Assembly (NCBI RefSeq): GCF_002366715.1
Contig: NZ_DFBS01000045.1
Coordinates: forward strand, 248,001 to 312,000
Origin: Halomonas sp. UBA3074
GTDB taxonomy: Bacteria > Pseudomonadota > Gammaproteobacteria > Pseudomonadales > Halomonadaceae
Direction of reading: 5' to 3'
Length of the DNA: 64,000 nucleotides
A program made the position numbers and the translations under genes. Positions 9,094-17,707 of the stretch are shown here, piece by piece (within the stretch, counting starts at the first letter, position 1; every line of letters begins with the position of its first letter). A model generated the notes under the pieces. The model saw nothing but the letters and a program-made list of their open reading frames with translations. It did not search any database and was not told where the DNA came from.

Positions 9094-9377
9094 GGGGGCG
9101 TCTCCTTGCTCTCTTCGTCGGCCGCATCCTTGAGGTCGTCGGGGCCAGCAAACGGCGTTACCTTTAAGCGGCCTTCACTGTCTTCGCTAAGCGCACGCAC
9201 CTTGAGCTCGGCACTGTCCAAACGCTGCTGCGCATCGCGGGTTAGCCGCACGCCCTGTTCAAACGCGGTCAGCGCATCTTCCAATGAGAGCTCGCCTGAC
9301 TCAAGACGTTCAACGATGGTTTCGAGTTGTTCAACCGTCGCGGCGAAATCCTGCGGAGGTGATGTGGTGTCGCTCAT
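9087..9377 (-). CDS. xseB: Exodeoxyribonuclease VII small subunit
   Basis: A 96-residue acidic helical protein starting MSDTTSPPQDFAATVEQLE and carrying the family pattern LExIVxRLExGELxLEDALxAFEQGVxL. It binds XseA in the single-strand-specific exonuclease VII. I start it at 9377; the upstream 41 codons of open frame do not resemble the family. It is the first gene of the xseB-ispA-dxs operon. The C-terminal 30 residues are longer than in E. coli XseB (80 residues) and unstructured by composition. Confidence 0.93.
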   Translation of the reverse strand: MSDTTSPPQDFAATVEQLETIVERLESGELSLEDALTAFEQGVRLTRDAQQRLDSAELKVRALSEDSEGRLKVTPFAGPDDLKDAADEESKETPPW

Positions 9378-9626
9378 TGGGGTATGCCTGCCAACCGGTA
9401 TGTTTTTAAAATAAGCTGAAATAGGCCCACAGTATACACTGACGCCAGGGGGTGACGTCTGCCTTTCCACCCACGCTGTTGGTAACGACTTGCGGTGCAT
9501 TCATTGTCATTACGCACACTTTTCATCATCTTGACCCGGCGTGATCGGGGCTGCCTGTGCTACGATATGCGCCTCCCGTGAACCGATACACGGCGCATGC
9601 CGCCGACCATAGAGGTTGATTCAGCC

Positions 9627-10871
9627 ATGGCCAAAACGTCCCTGGACAAGAGCAAGATCAAGATCCTGCTACTCGAGGGCGTCCACCAAAGTGCGGTGGA
9701 CAATTTTCACAACGCCGGTTATGAAAATATCGAGCACCTGCCCACATCGCTTGATGAAGACGCGCTGATCGAAAAGATCCGCGACGTTCACTTCATCGGC
9801 ATTCGTTCCCGCACCCAGTTGACTGAGCGCGTGTTCGAGGCAGCAGAGAAGCTGGTCGGCGTAGGCTGTTTCTGTATCGGCACCAATCAGGTCGATTTGA
9901 CCGCCGCGCTGACGCGGGGTATCGCGGTGTTTAACGCGCCGTACTCCAACACTCGCTCGGTGGCCGAGCTGGTGCTGGCAGAAGCGATCATGCTGCTACG
10001 CGGTATCCCCGAGAAAAACGCCCGCGCTCATCAGGGTGGCTGGCTGAAATCGGCCAAGAACTCCCACGAAGCGCGCGGTAAAACGCTGGGTATCGTGGGT
10101 TACGGCAGCATCGGGGCGCAGCTTTCCGTGCTGGCCGAATCACTTGGCTTCAACGTCATTTATTACGATGTGATCACCAAGTTGGGTATGGGGAACGCCA
10201 GCCAGGTCGCCAGCCTGGAAGAGCTATTGGGGCGCGCCGATGTGGTTAGTCTGCACGTGCCCGACCTTGCCTCTACCCGCTGGATGATCGGCGCCAAAGA
10301 GATCGCTGCCATGAAGCCGGGCGCGATCTTTATCAACGCCTCGCGTGGCAGCGTGGTGGAGATTGAGCCGCTGGCCGAGGCCATTAAAGCGGGTAATCTC
10401 AATGGTGCCGCGGTCGACGTCTTCCCGGTCGAGCCCAAAGGCAACGACGAAGAGTTCGAAAGCCCGCTGCGCGGTCTCGAGAACGTGATTCTCACCCCTC
10501 ACATCGGTGGTTCTACCCTGGAAGCGCAGGAGAACATTGGCATTGAAGTGTCGGAAAAACTGATCACGTATTCGGACAACGGCACCACGGTGACCTCGGT
10601 CAACTTCCCGGAAGTGGCGCTGCCTGCGCACCCCGACAAGCACCGTTTACTGCACATCCACGACAACGTGCCGGGCGTGCTGTCGCAAATTAACCGCGTG
10701 CTGTCTGAAAATGGCATCAATATCTCGGGTCAGTACCTGCAAACCAACGAGAAAGTGGGTTATGTGGTCATCGACGTGGATAAAGCCTACGGCCCTCAGG
10801 CGCTGGAAGCATTGAAGCAAGTCGATCACACGCTGAAAATTCGTGCGCTCTACTCATCGCAAAATAGCTAA
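9627..10871 (+). CDS. serA: D-3-phosphoglycerate dehydrogenase
   Basis: Oxidises 3-phosphoglycerate with NAD in the first step of serine synthesis. Starting at the ATG 9627 gives 414 residues beginning MAKTSLDKSKIK, collinear with the 410-residue E. coli SerA; the frame upstream is unsupported. Visible: NAD motif GYGSIG, the catalytic Arg in NASRGSVV, Glu and the His in LTPHIGGST, and a C-terminal ACT domain starting at HIHDNVPGVL. The ACT domain is the serine-feedback site in the E. coli enzyme. There is no intervening ASB domain, so it is the short E. coli-type enzyme. It is divergent from xseB and followed by a strong terminator. Confidence 0.96.
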   Translation: MAKTSLDKSKIKILLLEGVHQSAVDNFHNAGYENIEHLPTSLDEDALIEKIRDVHFIGIRSRTQLTERVFEAAEKLVGVGCFCIGTNQVDLTAALTRGIAVFNAPYSNTRSVAELVLAEAIMLLRGIPEKNARAHQGGWLKSAKNSHEARGKTLGIVGYGSIGAQLSVLAESLGFNVIYYDVITKLGMGNASQVASLEELLGRADVVSLHVPDLASTRWMIGAKEIAAMKPGAIFINASRGSVVEIEPLAEAIKAGNLNGAAVDVFPVEPKGNDEEFESPLRGLENVILTPHIGGSTLEAQENIGIEVSEKLITYSDNGTTVTSVNFPEVALPAHPDKHRLLHIHDNVPGVLSQINRVLSENGINISGQYLQTNEKVGYVVIDVDKAYGPQALEALKQVDHTLKIRALYSSQNS

Positions 10872-10902
10872 CGCTGTTAGCTAAATCGTTGTTTCAGAAA
10901 CT

Positions 10903-10929
10903 AAACGGCCCCTTAGTTGGGGCCGTTTT
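10903..10929 (+). terminator. Intrinsic terminator after serA
   Basis: AAACGGCCCC (10903-10912), 6-base loop, GGGGCCGTTT (10919-10928). The A and T runs on both sides let it work for serA and for the convergent pirin gene. A second 8-bp palindrome (TAGCTAAC/GTTAGCTA) covers the serA stop codon at 10865-10883. Confidence 0.8.
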
Positions 10930-10952
10930 GGTTAGCGTCGAATAACCACTAA

Positions 10953-11642
10953 TCAAGCCAAATCAAATAGCAGCACTTCGCCTGCCTGCTTACCGGTGAG
11001 GTTGATCGTCTCATCCGGTTGGAACGCGGCAGCGTCGCCTGCGCTTAATGTCTCGCCATTGACCTCCATTTCACCGTTGACCACGTGCAGCCAAGCGTGG
11101 CGCGAAGGCGGCGCGGTTGGCTGTTCGCCAGCGTTAAACAGGCCGGCGTACAGATTGAGATCCTGATTAATGCTCACTGAACCTTCGCGGCCCTCTTCCG
11201 ACGCTACCAGCCGCCACTGGCCCTGGCGCTCGGCGGTAGGAAACGCTTTCTGCTCATAGCTGGGCTTTATACCGAGTTGCTTGGGCTCAATCCAAATCTG
11301 CAAAAAGTGCAGCCCGTTCTCTTTGGAGTGGTTGAACTCGCTGTGCAGCACCCCGGTACCTGCCGACATGCGCTGCACATCGCCTGGGCGCATCACCTCG
11401 CCGTTGCCCATGTTGTCTTTATGCTCCATCTCGCCTTCCAGCACGTAGGAAATAATCTCCATGTCCCGGTGAGGGTGAGCACCAAAACCATGCCCGCCCG
11501 CGACGCGATCCTCGTTGATTACGCGCAGCGCGCGAAATCCCATATGGTTACGGTCGACGTAATTGGCAAATGAGAAGGTGTGAAAGGAGCGTAGCCAGCC
11601 GTGATCGGCGTAACCGCGCTCGTTTGAACGACGAATAATCAT
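10953..11642 (-). CDS. Pirin family protein (YhhW-like bicupin)
   Basis: A 229-residue two-cupin protein of the pirin family. The N-terminal cupin keeps the metal ligands: H56 and H58 in HPHRDMEI, H100 and E102 in GTGVLHSE. The C-terminal cupin lacks such a set, as in other pirins. E. coli YhhW of similar length oxidises quercetin in vitro, but most bacterial pirins have no settled role. It is a single gene, convergent with serA and divergent from trhO. Confidence 0.9.
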   Translation of the reverse strand: MIIRRSNERGYADHGWLRSFHTFSFANYVDRNHMGFRALRVINEDRVAGGHGFGAHPHRDMEIISYVLEGEMEHKDNMGNGEVMRPGDVQRMSAGTGVLHSEFNHSKENGLHFLQIWIEPKQLGIKPSYEQKAFPTAERQGQWRLVASEEGREGSVSINQDLNLYAGLFNAGEQPTAPPSRHAWLHVVNGEMEVNGETLSAGDAAAFQPDETINLTGKQAGEVLLFDLA

Positions 11643-11904
11643 AGTGTGCTCCGCTGTTTGCGTGAGGGAATAGTGACAATATACGCTTCACAGCGGCGGC
11701 GTGGGGTGAAGCTTTCAGCACGGTATCTTCGAATTAATCGACGTATTCCACACGCTAAGAAAGGGCGCGTTAATGACGCAGCGCAAGGTGGCCACGGCCC
11801 GGGCTAGGTACTCTCGCCTCGGCTTTTGTTTGGCTTTTGTTTACAATACGCGCGTCTATATCACCCGGTCCGTCCTTTACGAGGATGACTACCTGGAGCT
11901 TTAC

Positions 11905-12858
11905 ATGTCAGACCCCATTCAAACGCCGCCCATCGTGGTCGCGGCGCTGTACAAATTTGTCACCCTGAACGACTTCGAAGCGCTGCGCAAACCGCTGCAC
12001 CAAACCATGCTGGAGCATGGCGTCAAAGGGACGCTGCTACTCGCGAAAGAGGGTATCAACGGCACGGTGGCGGGCAGCCGCGAAGGCATTGACGGCCTGC
12101 TGGGCTGGCTGACCGCTGATCCGCGCCTGGCGGATATCGATCACAAAGAGTCTTACTGCGACGAAACGCCGTTCTACCGCACCAAGGTCAAACTCAAAAA
12201 AGAGATCGTCACCCTCGGCGTGCCGAATATCGACCCCAACGACACCGTAGGCACCTACGTCGAGCCGGAAAATTGGAACGACATCATCGCCGACCCGGAA
12301 GTGCTGGTGATCGATACCCGCAATGATTACGAAGTAGCCATTGGCAGCTTCGAGCGGGCGATCGACCCGAAAACCACCACTTTCCGCGAATTTCCCGAGT
12401 ACGTGCGCGAGCACTACGACCCGGAAAAGCACAAAAAAGTGGCCATGTTCTGCACCGGCGGCATCCGCTGTGAAAAAGCCTCCAGCTTTATGCTCAAAGA
12501 GGGCTTTGAAGAGGTCTATCACCTGAAAGGCGGGGTGCTGAACTACCTGGAAAAAGTCCCGGAAGAGCAGTCGCTATGGCGCGGTGAGTGCTTCGTGTTC
12601 GATAACCGCGTGACTGTTCGCCACGACTTGAGTAAAGGCGAGTTCGAGCAGTGCCACGCCTGCCGCATGCCCATCTCCGCTGAAGATATGCAGTCATCTG
12701 CGTATGAGCCGGGCATTAGCTGCCCTCACTGCATCGATTCGCTGCCGGAAAAGACTCGCGCCGCTGCGCGGGAGCGTCAGCGCCAAATCGAGCTCGCGAA
12801 ACAGCGCGGCGAGCCGCACCCGCTAGGCCGCGATACCCGGCTAATGAAAAAAGCCTGA
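11905..12858 (+). CDS. trhO: tRNA uridine(34) hydroxylase, rhodanese family (YceA)
   Basis: TrhO makes 5-hydroxyuridine at the wobble base of certain tRNAs in an oxygen-dependent way, the precursor step of mo5U/cmo5U. I start at ATG 11905 (GGAG eight bases upstream), giving 317 residues beginning MSDPIQTPP. An N-terminal YceA-specific domain (about 10-105) is followed by a rhodanese domain (about 125-225) with the active-site loop CTGGIRCEKAS, Cys183 first. A C-terminal segment has two CxxC pairs (CHAC and CPHC) that look like a small zinc site. The preceding 262-base gap with the divergent pirin gene must hold its promoter. Confidence 0.92.
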   Translation: MSDPIQTPPIVVAALYKFVTLNDFEALRKPLHQTMLEHGVKGTLLLAKEGINGTVAGSREGIDGLLGWLTADPRLADIDHKESYCDETPFYRTKVKLKKEIVTLGVPNIDPNDTVGTYVEPENWNDIIADPEVLVIDTRNDYEVAIGSFERAIDPKTTTFREFPEYVREHYDPEKHKKVAMFCTGGIRCEKASSFMLKEGFEEVYHLKGGVLNYLEKVPEEQSLWRGECFVFDNRVTVRHDLSKGEFEQCHACRMPISAEDMQSSAYEPGISCPHCIDSLPEKTRAAARERQRQIELAKQRGEPHPLGRDTRLMKKA

Positions 12859-12873
12859 TCAACAAATCGAGTT

Positions 12874-12905
12874 GCGCACCTGCCTTGCAAGCCTTGCGGG
12901 TGCGC
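12874..12905. repeat. Inverted repeat between trhO and the crotonase gene
   Basis: GCGCACC (12874-12880) and GGTGCGC (12899-12905), extended by GC pairs inside. No T tract; it could be a weak terminator. Confidence 0.35.
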
Positions 12906-12945
12906 TAGACTGAGGGCACTGTGTTACTCATCCCAGGAGTTCACC

Positions 12946-13752
12946 ATGCCCGCTCGCTCTAACGACCTCTCTTCGCCTGACGCCATTCTGCAACGCCGAG
13001 ATAACCAAGGCGTTACAACGCTCACCATGAGCGCCCCAGAGCGCTTTAACGCACTGTCGGAAGCCATGCTGCAAGCACTCCACGCGGCCTTCGCTGACAT
13101 TGCTGACGACAGCAGCGTGCGCTGCGTGGTACTCGCCGCGGAAGGCAAAGCCTTCTGCGCCGGGCACGATCTTAAACAGATGCGCGCCAACCCTGATAAA
13201 GCCTACTACCAAGCGTTATTTGCCCGCTGTGGCGAAGTGATGCAAGCCATTGTCAATCTCCCTGTGCCGGTGATTGCCAAAGTGCAGGGCATCGCCACCG
13301 CCGCTGGCTGCCAATTGGTCGCTAGCTGCGACCTGGCGGTGGCAGCACGCAGCGCCCGCTTTGCGGTTTCCGGCATTAATGTGGGTCTGTTTTGCTCCAC
13401 CCCGGCGGTGGCGCTCTCGCGTAATGTGTCACGTAAGCGCGCCATGGAAATGCTGCTGACAGGCGAATTTATCAGTGCTGAGCAGGCCGCCGAGTGGGGG
13501 CTGATCAATCGCGTGGCCGAGGACGATGCGCTGGATGAGGCAACGCAGGCACTGACTGCCAGTATCTGCGCGAAAAGCGCCGTGGCGGTGCGCACGGGCA
13601 AAGCCATGTTTGCTCGCCAGCTCAGCATGCCGCTCGATGAAGCCTATACCTTTGCCGGTGAAACCATGGCCTGCAACATGCTGGCCGAGGATGTCGGTGA
13701 AGGGATCGACGCGTTTATGGCTAAGCGACCAGCGCAATGGCAACATCGTTAA
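12946..13752 (+). CDS. Enoyl-CoA hydratase/isomerase superfamily protein (ECHDC3-like)
   Basis: A 268-residue crotonase-fold protein with AGGAG before the ATG. The oxyanion-hole loops are present: AFCAGHDLKQM near 70 and GIATAAGCQLVASCDLA near 115-131. However, the two catalytic glutamates of true hydratases (Glu144 and Glu164 in rat) line up with Q123 (GCQL) and G143 (FAVSG). It should bind a CoA thioester but probably does not hydrate enoyl-CoA by the usual mechanism. This resembles the ECHDC3 group, whose reaction is unsettled. It is upstream of iclR with no beta-oxidation partner. Confidence 0.85.
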   Translation: MPARSNDLSSPDAILQRRDNQGVTTLTMSAPERFNALSEAMLQALHAAFADIADDSSVRCVVLAAEGKAFCAGHDLKQMRANPDKAYYQALFARCGEVMQAIVNLPVPVIAKVQGIATAAGCQLVASCDLAVAARSARFAVSGINVGLFCSTPAVALSRNVSRKRAMEMLLTGEFISAEQAAEWGLINRVAEDDALDEATQALTASICAKSAVAVRTGKAMFARQLSMPLDEAYTFAGETMACNMLAEDVGEGIDAFMAKRPAQWQHR

Positions 13753-13770
13753 GGAAACGGAAAGAATGCG

Positions 13771-13785
13771 TGGAACCCGTTTCCA
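13771..13785. promoter_or_regulatory. IclR-type operator upstream of iclR
   Basis: TGGAACCCGTTTCCA: arms TGGAA and TTCCA about a 5-base centre. The E. coli IclR box is TGGAAATNATTTCCA, so the outer arms match. It lies about 90 bases before the iclR start and suggests autoregulation. Confidence 0.5.
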
Positions 13786-13876
13786 TAAACGCGACAACGG
13801 CCGCATTGACACGTTATCCTGATGCTCTTTGTATTCAGTCGAGGCGCCTCTGGAGCGCCTGTTAGGAGAGAGCCAG

Positions 13877-14698
13877 GTGAGTGAAGCCAAGCGCAGGACG
13901 GTCGGTCGTCCGGCGAATACCGCCAAAGCCAGCGGCGGCCATAGCCAGTCGCTGGTCCGCGGCTTAACGCTGCTGGAGTATCTCGCGGCGAGCCCTCTCG
14001 GGCTTGCCCTTTCGGAAGTGGCAGAAAGGGCTGAATTAGCGCCATCGACAACCCACCGCCTGTTACAGGCACTGCAAAGCCAGGGGTTTGTCACCCAGGA
14101 GAACGAGCAGGGCCTGTGGCGAATCGATGTCAAAACTTTCCGCATCGGCAATAGCTTTCTGGAAGCGCGCGACGTCGTGGCCACCAGCCGACCATTTTTG
14201 CGCAGGCTTACGGCCGAAACTGGCGAAACCGCCAACCTGGGGATCCGCGATGGCGCAACGGCAGTCTTCCTTGCCCAGCATGAATCGCCTCAGATGATGC
14301 GCATGATCACCCGCCTTGGTTCCCGCGCACCGCTACATGCCTCTGGGGTCGGAAAAGCCTTATTGGCGTGGATGCCTGATGATGAGCGCGCTGATCTGCT
14401 GGATGGCCGCGAGCTAGCCAGGGTGACTGCCAATACGCTTTATCAGCCCGAGACACTACAGGTGGAAACCCAGCAAATTCGTGCTCAGGGCTTTGCCTGT
14501 GACCGCGAAGAGCACGCGATCGGCCTGCACTGCGTCGCGGCCTGCATATTTGACGAACACAGTACCCCGCTGGCGGCGATATCGGTTTCAGGCCCCATGG
14601 CGCGTATCCCCGAAGCGCGGCTACTAACGCTCGGTGCGCTGGTTCGTCAAACCGCCGATGAAATCACTCAGCAGTTGGGCGGCCACATGCCACGCTAA
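13877..14698 (+). CDS. iclR: IclR family transcriptional regulator, close to the acetate operon repressor
   Basis: I start at GTG 13877, six bases after AGGAGAG, giving 273 residues against 274 in E. coli IclR. The winged-helix domain (about 25-90) reads SLVRGLTLLEYLAASPLGLAL and STTHRLLQALQSQGFV. The effector domain (about 105-265) keeps LMRM-like MMRM, HASGVGKALLAW, EEHAIGLHCVAACIFDEH and ISVSGPMARI, nearly word for word the E. coli protein. E. coli IclR represses the glyoxylate shunt in response to glyoxylate/pyruvate. The aceBA genes are not in this window, so the target here is inferred. Confidence 0.88.
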   Translation: MSEAKRRTVGRPANTAKASGGHSQSLVRGLTLLEYLAASPLGLALSEVAERAELAPSTTHRLLQALQSQGFVTQENEQGLWRIDVKTFRIGNSFLEARDVVATSRPFLRRLTAETGETANLGIRDGATAVFLAQHESPQMMRMITRLGSRAPLHASGVGKALLAWMPDDERADLLDGRELARVTANTLYQPETLQVETQQIRAQGFACDREEHAIGLHCVAACIFDEHSTPLAAISVSGPMARIPEARLLTLGALVRQTADEITQQLGGHMPR

Positions 14699-14714
14699 TA
14701 CGGGCCGCTAAGCG

Positions 14715-15146
14715 ATGCTAAGTCTGTTTTTTGTCGCCCTCGCCAGCGCAACGCTGTTACCCGGTGGGTCGGAGGTGTGGTTGGCGCGGCTGTGGTGTGT
14801 CGGCGAACCACCGCTGGCACTATGGCTCGTGGCCACCACCGGCAACACCTTGGGCAGCATGGTTAACGTTGCGCTCGGGCGTTATGCGCGGCAGTTTCAA
14901 GATCGCCGCTGGTTTCCCGCCTCGCCGCAGCGATTGGCCCGTGCTGAAGGCTGGTATCACCGCTTTGGTGAGTTGAGTCTGCTGATGTCGTGGGCGCCCA
15001 TCGTTGGTGACCCACTGACCGTGTTGGCCGGTGTCTTCAGGCTGCCCTGGTGGCGGGCATTGGCGTGGATTGTGATCGCGAAGGGCGCCCGCTACGCTTT
15101 GGTACTACTCCTGGCGCACTATTGGTTAGCACCGCTGTGCCAGTAA
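14715..15146 (+). CDS. yqaA: YqaA family (DedA/SNARE-associated type) membrane protein
   Basis: A 143-residue integral membrane protein with LSATLLPG-like SATLLPGGSEVWL, GNTLGSMVNVALGR and SWAPIVGDPLTVLAGVFR. These match E. coli YqaA, including the re-entrant-loop proline/glycine/aspartate residues of the wider DedA group. The group is linked to lipid flipping and proton-coupled transport, but YqaA itself is uncharacterised. It starts 16 bases after iclR on the same strand; the ribosome site is weak. Confidence 0.85.
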   Translation: MLSLFFVALASATLLPGGSEVWLARLWCVGEPPLALWLVATTGNTLGSMVNVALGRYARQFQDRRWFPASPQRLARAEGWYHRFGELSLLMSWAPIVGDPLTVLAGVFRLPWWRALAWIVIAKGARYALVLLLAHYWLAPLCQ

Positions 15147-15265
15147 AACGCCATCGTTATTAATGCATGTTACCCTGTACAACTTTTTAACAAGCTGCGC
15201 AGGCAGTGTACAGTGTAGGCAGCGGTTAGATTGAAAAGAATACTCACCCAAAAGGAGGTTAAGGT

Positions 15266-17653
15266 GTGAAGCCACTTCGTTTACTACCCTGGCTAGGTGT
15301 CTGGCTGTTGGCAATGATTGCCATGATGGCCACGCCTGTAATGGCGCAAAGCACGTCGAGTGAATCGGCTAGCGCCGAAGGCACGGCATCCGCAGAGGCA
15401 TCGGCCCCGACGTCTTACGAGGCGCTGGCCAATTTATTGGAAGATGAGCAGTCGCGACAAGAGTTGATTGAGATGTTGCGCACTCAAGCGTCAGCGCTGC
15501 CCGACGAGATTGCTAATGAGCTTTCCCCCGAAGCCGCTGCCCAAGGCAGTGAATTAGCTCCCGAAGACGTCTCGCTGCCGCGCCAGTTAGCGGAGCTCAC
15601 GAGCCGTGTAGTGAGCGATGTGGGTGGCCAGTTTGAGCAAGTGGTGAGCCTGGTTGGCGGTCTTTTCGTTGGTCAAGCCGCCGAAAGTGTCTTTGACATG
15701 GCGGCGTTTGTCAGTGCGGCGATTAACCTTGGCCTAGTGATTATCGCGACCTTTGCGATGTTCATGATTTTCCGGCGTTTAGCGAAGCCACTGTTTACTA
15801 AAATCAGCGGCTGGTCGTTAAATGGCAGCAACTTAACACCCGTGCTGCGCCTGATTGCCTGCGTGGTCATTGCCGCGCTCATCGATGTGCTGCTGGTGGC
15901 TATTGCCTACGTTGGCGGCAATCTGTTGGCGACCTTTGCGATTGGTGAAGCCGGTGAGCTATCGACCCGCGCGTCTCTATTCTTAAATGCGTTCTTGATT
16001 ATTGAGCTGCTCAAAGCCGGTGTGCGGATGCTGTTTTCTTCACGCTATGAAGGGCTTCGGCTACTGCCCATCTCGACCCAGGAAGCAGCCTACTGGAACC
16101 GCTGGTTAGCGCGCTTGATTGGCATGGTTGGTTACGGCCTGATGGTCGTGGTGCCACTGGTCAATTTCTACGTAGCGGCGTCGCTAGGTCAGGCAGTCGG
16201 CACGTTAATTATGTTGCTGGCGTTTATTTACGCGGTGGCAGTGGTGCTTAAGAATCGCACCCGCATACGCGATAACCTGAATGATATGGCTGCGAAATCG
16301 ACCTTAACCGCTAGCCGGGTGTCTCTACAGCTCTTTGCCCGCACTTGGCATCTGTTTGCGCTGCTGTATTTCTTGATAGTGTTTGTGCTAACCCTGACGC
16401 GCCCCGGCGATGCGCTGCCGTTTGTGATGTTTGCAACCTTGAAGTCTTTGGCCGCCATTGTCGTGGGGCTGTTGGTTTCTTCGTTTCTTACGCAGACCAT
16501 TGGCCGCCGCATTACTCTCTCGGACGATCTGCGCCGCAAACTGCCGCTGCTTGAAAAGCGCTTGAATAGTTACGTGCCCAATGCGCTGCGGGTGCTACGT
16601 ACCATAATTCTGATCGTGGTGGTCATGGTCGTTCTGAATGCGTGGGGCGCCTTTGATCTTGCTGCCTGGTATGCCTCCGAAGGAGGCGCCGTTCTGGTCG
16701 GCAACCTGACCAGCGTAGCGGTGATTCTGATTGTGGCCCTCGCCGTTTGGCTGGGCTTGGCGAGCCTGATCGAGCATAAGCTCAACCCGGAAACCGGCTA
16801 CGGCGAACCTTCAGCACGGGCTAAAACGCTGCTTAGCCTGTTCCGCAATGCGCTGGCTATCGCCATGGTGACGATTACCGGCATGATCGTGCTGTCGGAA
16901 ATCGGTATCAATATCGGCCCGCTGATTGCCGGTGCCGGTGTGCTGGGTCTGGCCATTGGTTTTGGTGCCCAGAAGCTGGTACAGGACGTGATTACCGGGG
17001 TGTTCATTCAGGTAGAAAACGCCATGAACACCGGTGACGTGGTCACGGTGGGTGGCGTGACAGGTACCGCTGAACGCCTCAGCATCCGCTCGGTCGGTAT
17101 TCGTGATCTGTCGGGTACCTATCACATCGTGCCGTTCTCAAGTGTGGACACCGTTTCCAACTACATGCGTGAGTACGGCAACCATGTGGGCGAATACGGT
17201 ATTGGCTATAACGAGAACATCGACGAAGCTATTGAGCAGCTCCAATTGGCCTTTGAAGATCTCAAAGCCAGCGAAGAGCACGGGAATAAGCTGCTCGCTG
17301 ACCTCACCGTGGCGGGTGTGGTGGCCCTGGCGGATAGCTCCGTCAATATCCGTGTGGTGATCAAAACCACGCCGGGCGATCAGTGGGGTGTTGGCCGCGC
17401 TTATAATCGCTTAGTGAAGTTGCGCTTCGATGAGGCGGGGATTGAAATTCCCTTCCCGCATACCACGCTCTACTTTGGTGAGACCAAAAATGGCAAGACA
17501 CCACCTGCCAATGTGCGGGTCTTGGAGTCAACCGCTAAAGAGAAGGAAGTGGAAGAGAAGCCCATTGAGCAGGAAGAGAGCCAGGCGAGTGTTCAGCAAA
17601 CCCGCGAACCTGATCATCTCAAGCCTGACCACGATGACGTCGATGAAAGGTAA
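15266..17653 (+). CDS. Large MscS-type mechanosensitive channel (YbiO-like)
   Basis: A 795-residue inner-membrane channel that releases solutes on osmotic downshock. The start is GTG with a perfect AAGGAGG nearby. Residues 1-28 are a signal peptide ending VMAQ, followed by a periplasmic Ala/Glu-rich segment (30-110), many transmembrane helices (130-550), the pore helix GAGVLGLAIGFGAQKLVQDV near 560-580, the beta domain with GDVVTVGGVTGTAERL, and a C-terminal cytoplasmic vestibule. The last 50 residues are charged and Glu-rich. Domain order matches E. coli YbiO rather than MscK. For a halophile this is a plausible emergency valve; no operon partner is visible. Confidence 0.88.
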   Translation: MKPLRLLPWLGVWLLAMIAMMATPVMAQSTSSESASAEGTASAEASAPTSYEALANLLEDEQSRQELIEMLRTQASALPDEIANELSPEAAAQGSELAPEDVSLPRQLAELTSRVVSDVGGQFEQVVSLVGGLFVGQAAESVFDMAAFVSAAINLGLVIIATFAMFMIFRRLAKPLFTKISGWSLNGSNLTPVLRLIACVVIAALIDVLLVAIAYVGGNLLATFAIGEAGELSTRASLFLNAFLIIELLKAGVRMLFSSRYEGLRLLPISTQEAAYWNRWLARLIGMVGYGLMVVVPLVNFYVAASLGQAVGTLIMLLAFIYAVAVVLKNRTRIRDNLNDMAAKSTLTASRVSLQLFARTWHLFALLYFLIVFVLTLTRPGDALPFVMFATLKSLAAIVVGLLVSSFLTQTIGRRITLSDDLRRKLPLLEKRLNSYVPNALRVLRTIILIVVVMVVLNAWGAFDLAAWYASEGGAVLVGNLTSVAVILIVALAVWLGLASLIEHKLNPETGYGEPSARAKTLLSLFRNALAIAMVTITGMIVLSEIGINIGPLIAGAGVLGLAIGFGAQKLVQDVITGVFIQVENAMNTGDVVTVGGVTGTAERLSIRSVGIRDLSGTYHIVPFSSVDTVSNYMREYGNHVGEYGIGYNENIDEAIEQLQLAFEDLKASEEHGNKLLADLTVAGVVALADSSVNIRVVIKTTPGDQWGVGRAYNRLVKLRFDEAGIEIPFPHTTLYFGETKNGKTPPANVRVLESTAKEKEVEEKPIEQEESQASVQQTREPDHLKPDHDDVDER

Positions 17654-17674
17654 TATGTCATTGATGACGTCGTA

Positions 17675-17702
17675 AGTGGGGCCGCCTTCGGGCGGCCCCA
17701 CT
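17675..17702. terminator. Hairpin between convergent mscS-type gene and folM
   Basis: A perfect 12-bp stem, AGTGGGGCCGCC and GGCGGCCCCACT, closed by a TTCG tetraloop. No T tract on either strand, but the stem is very stable. Confidence 0.65.
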
Positions 17703-17707
17703 GCGTT

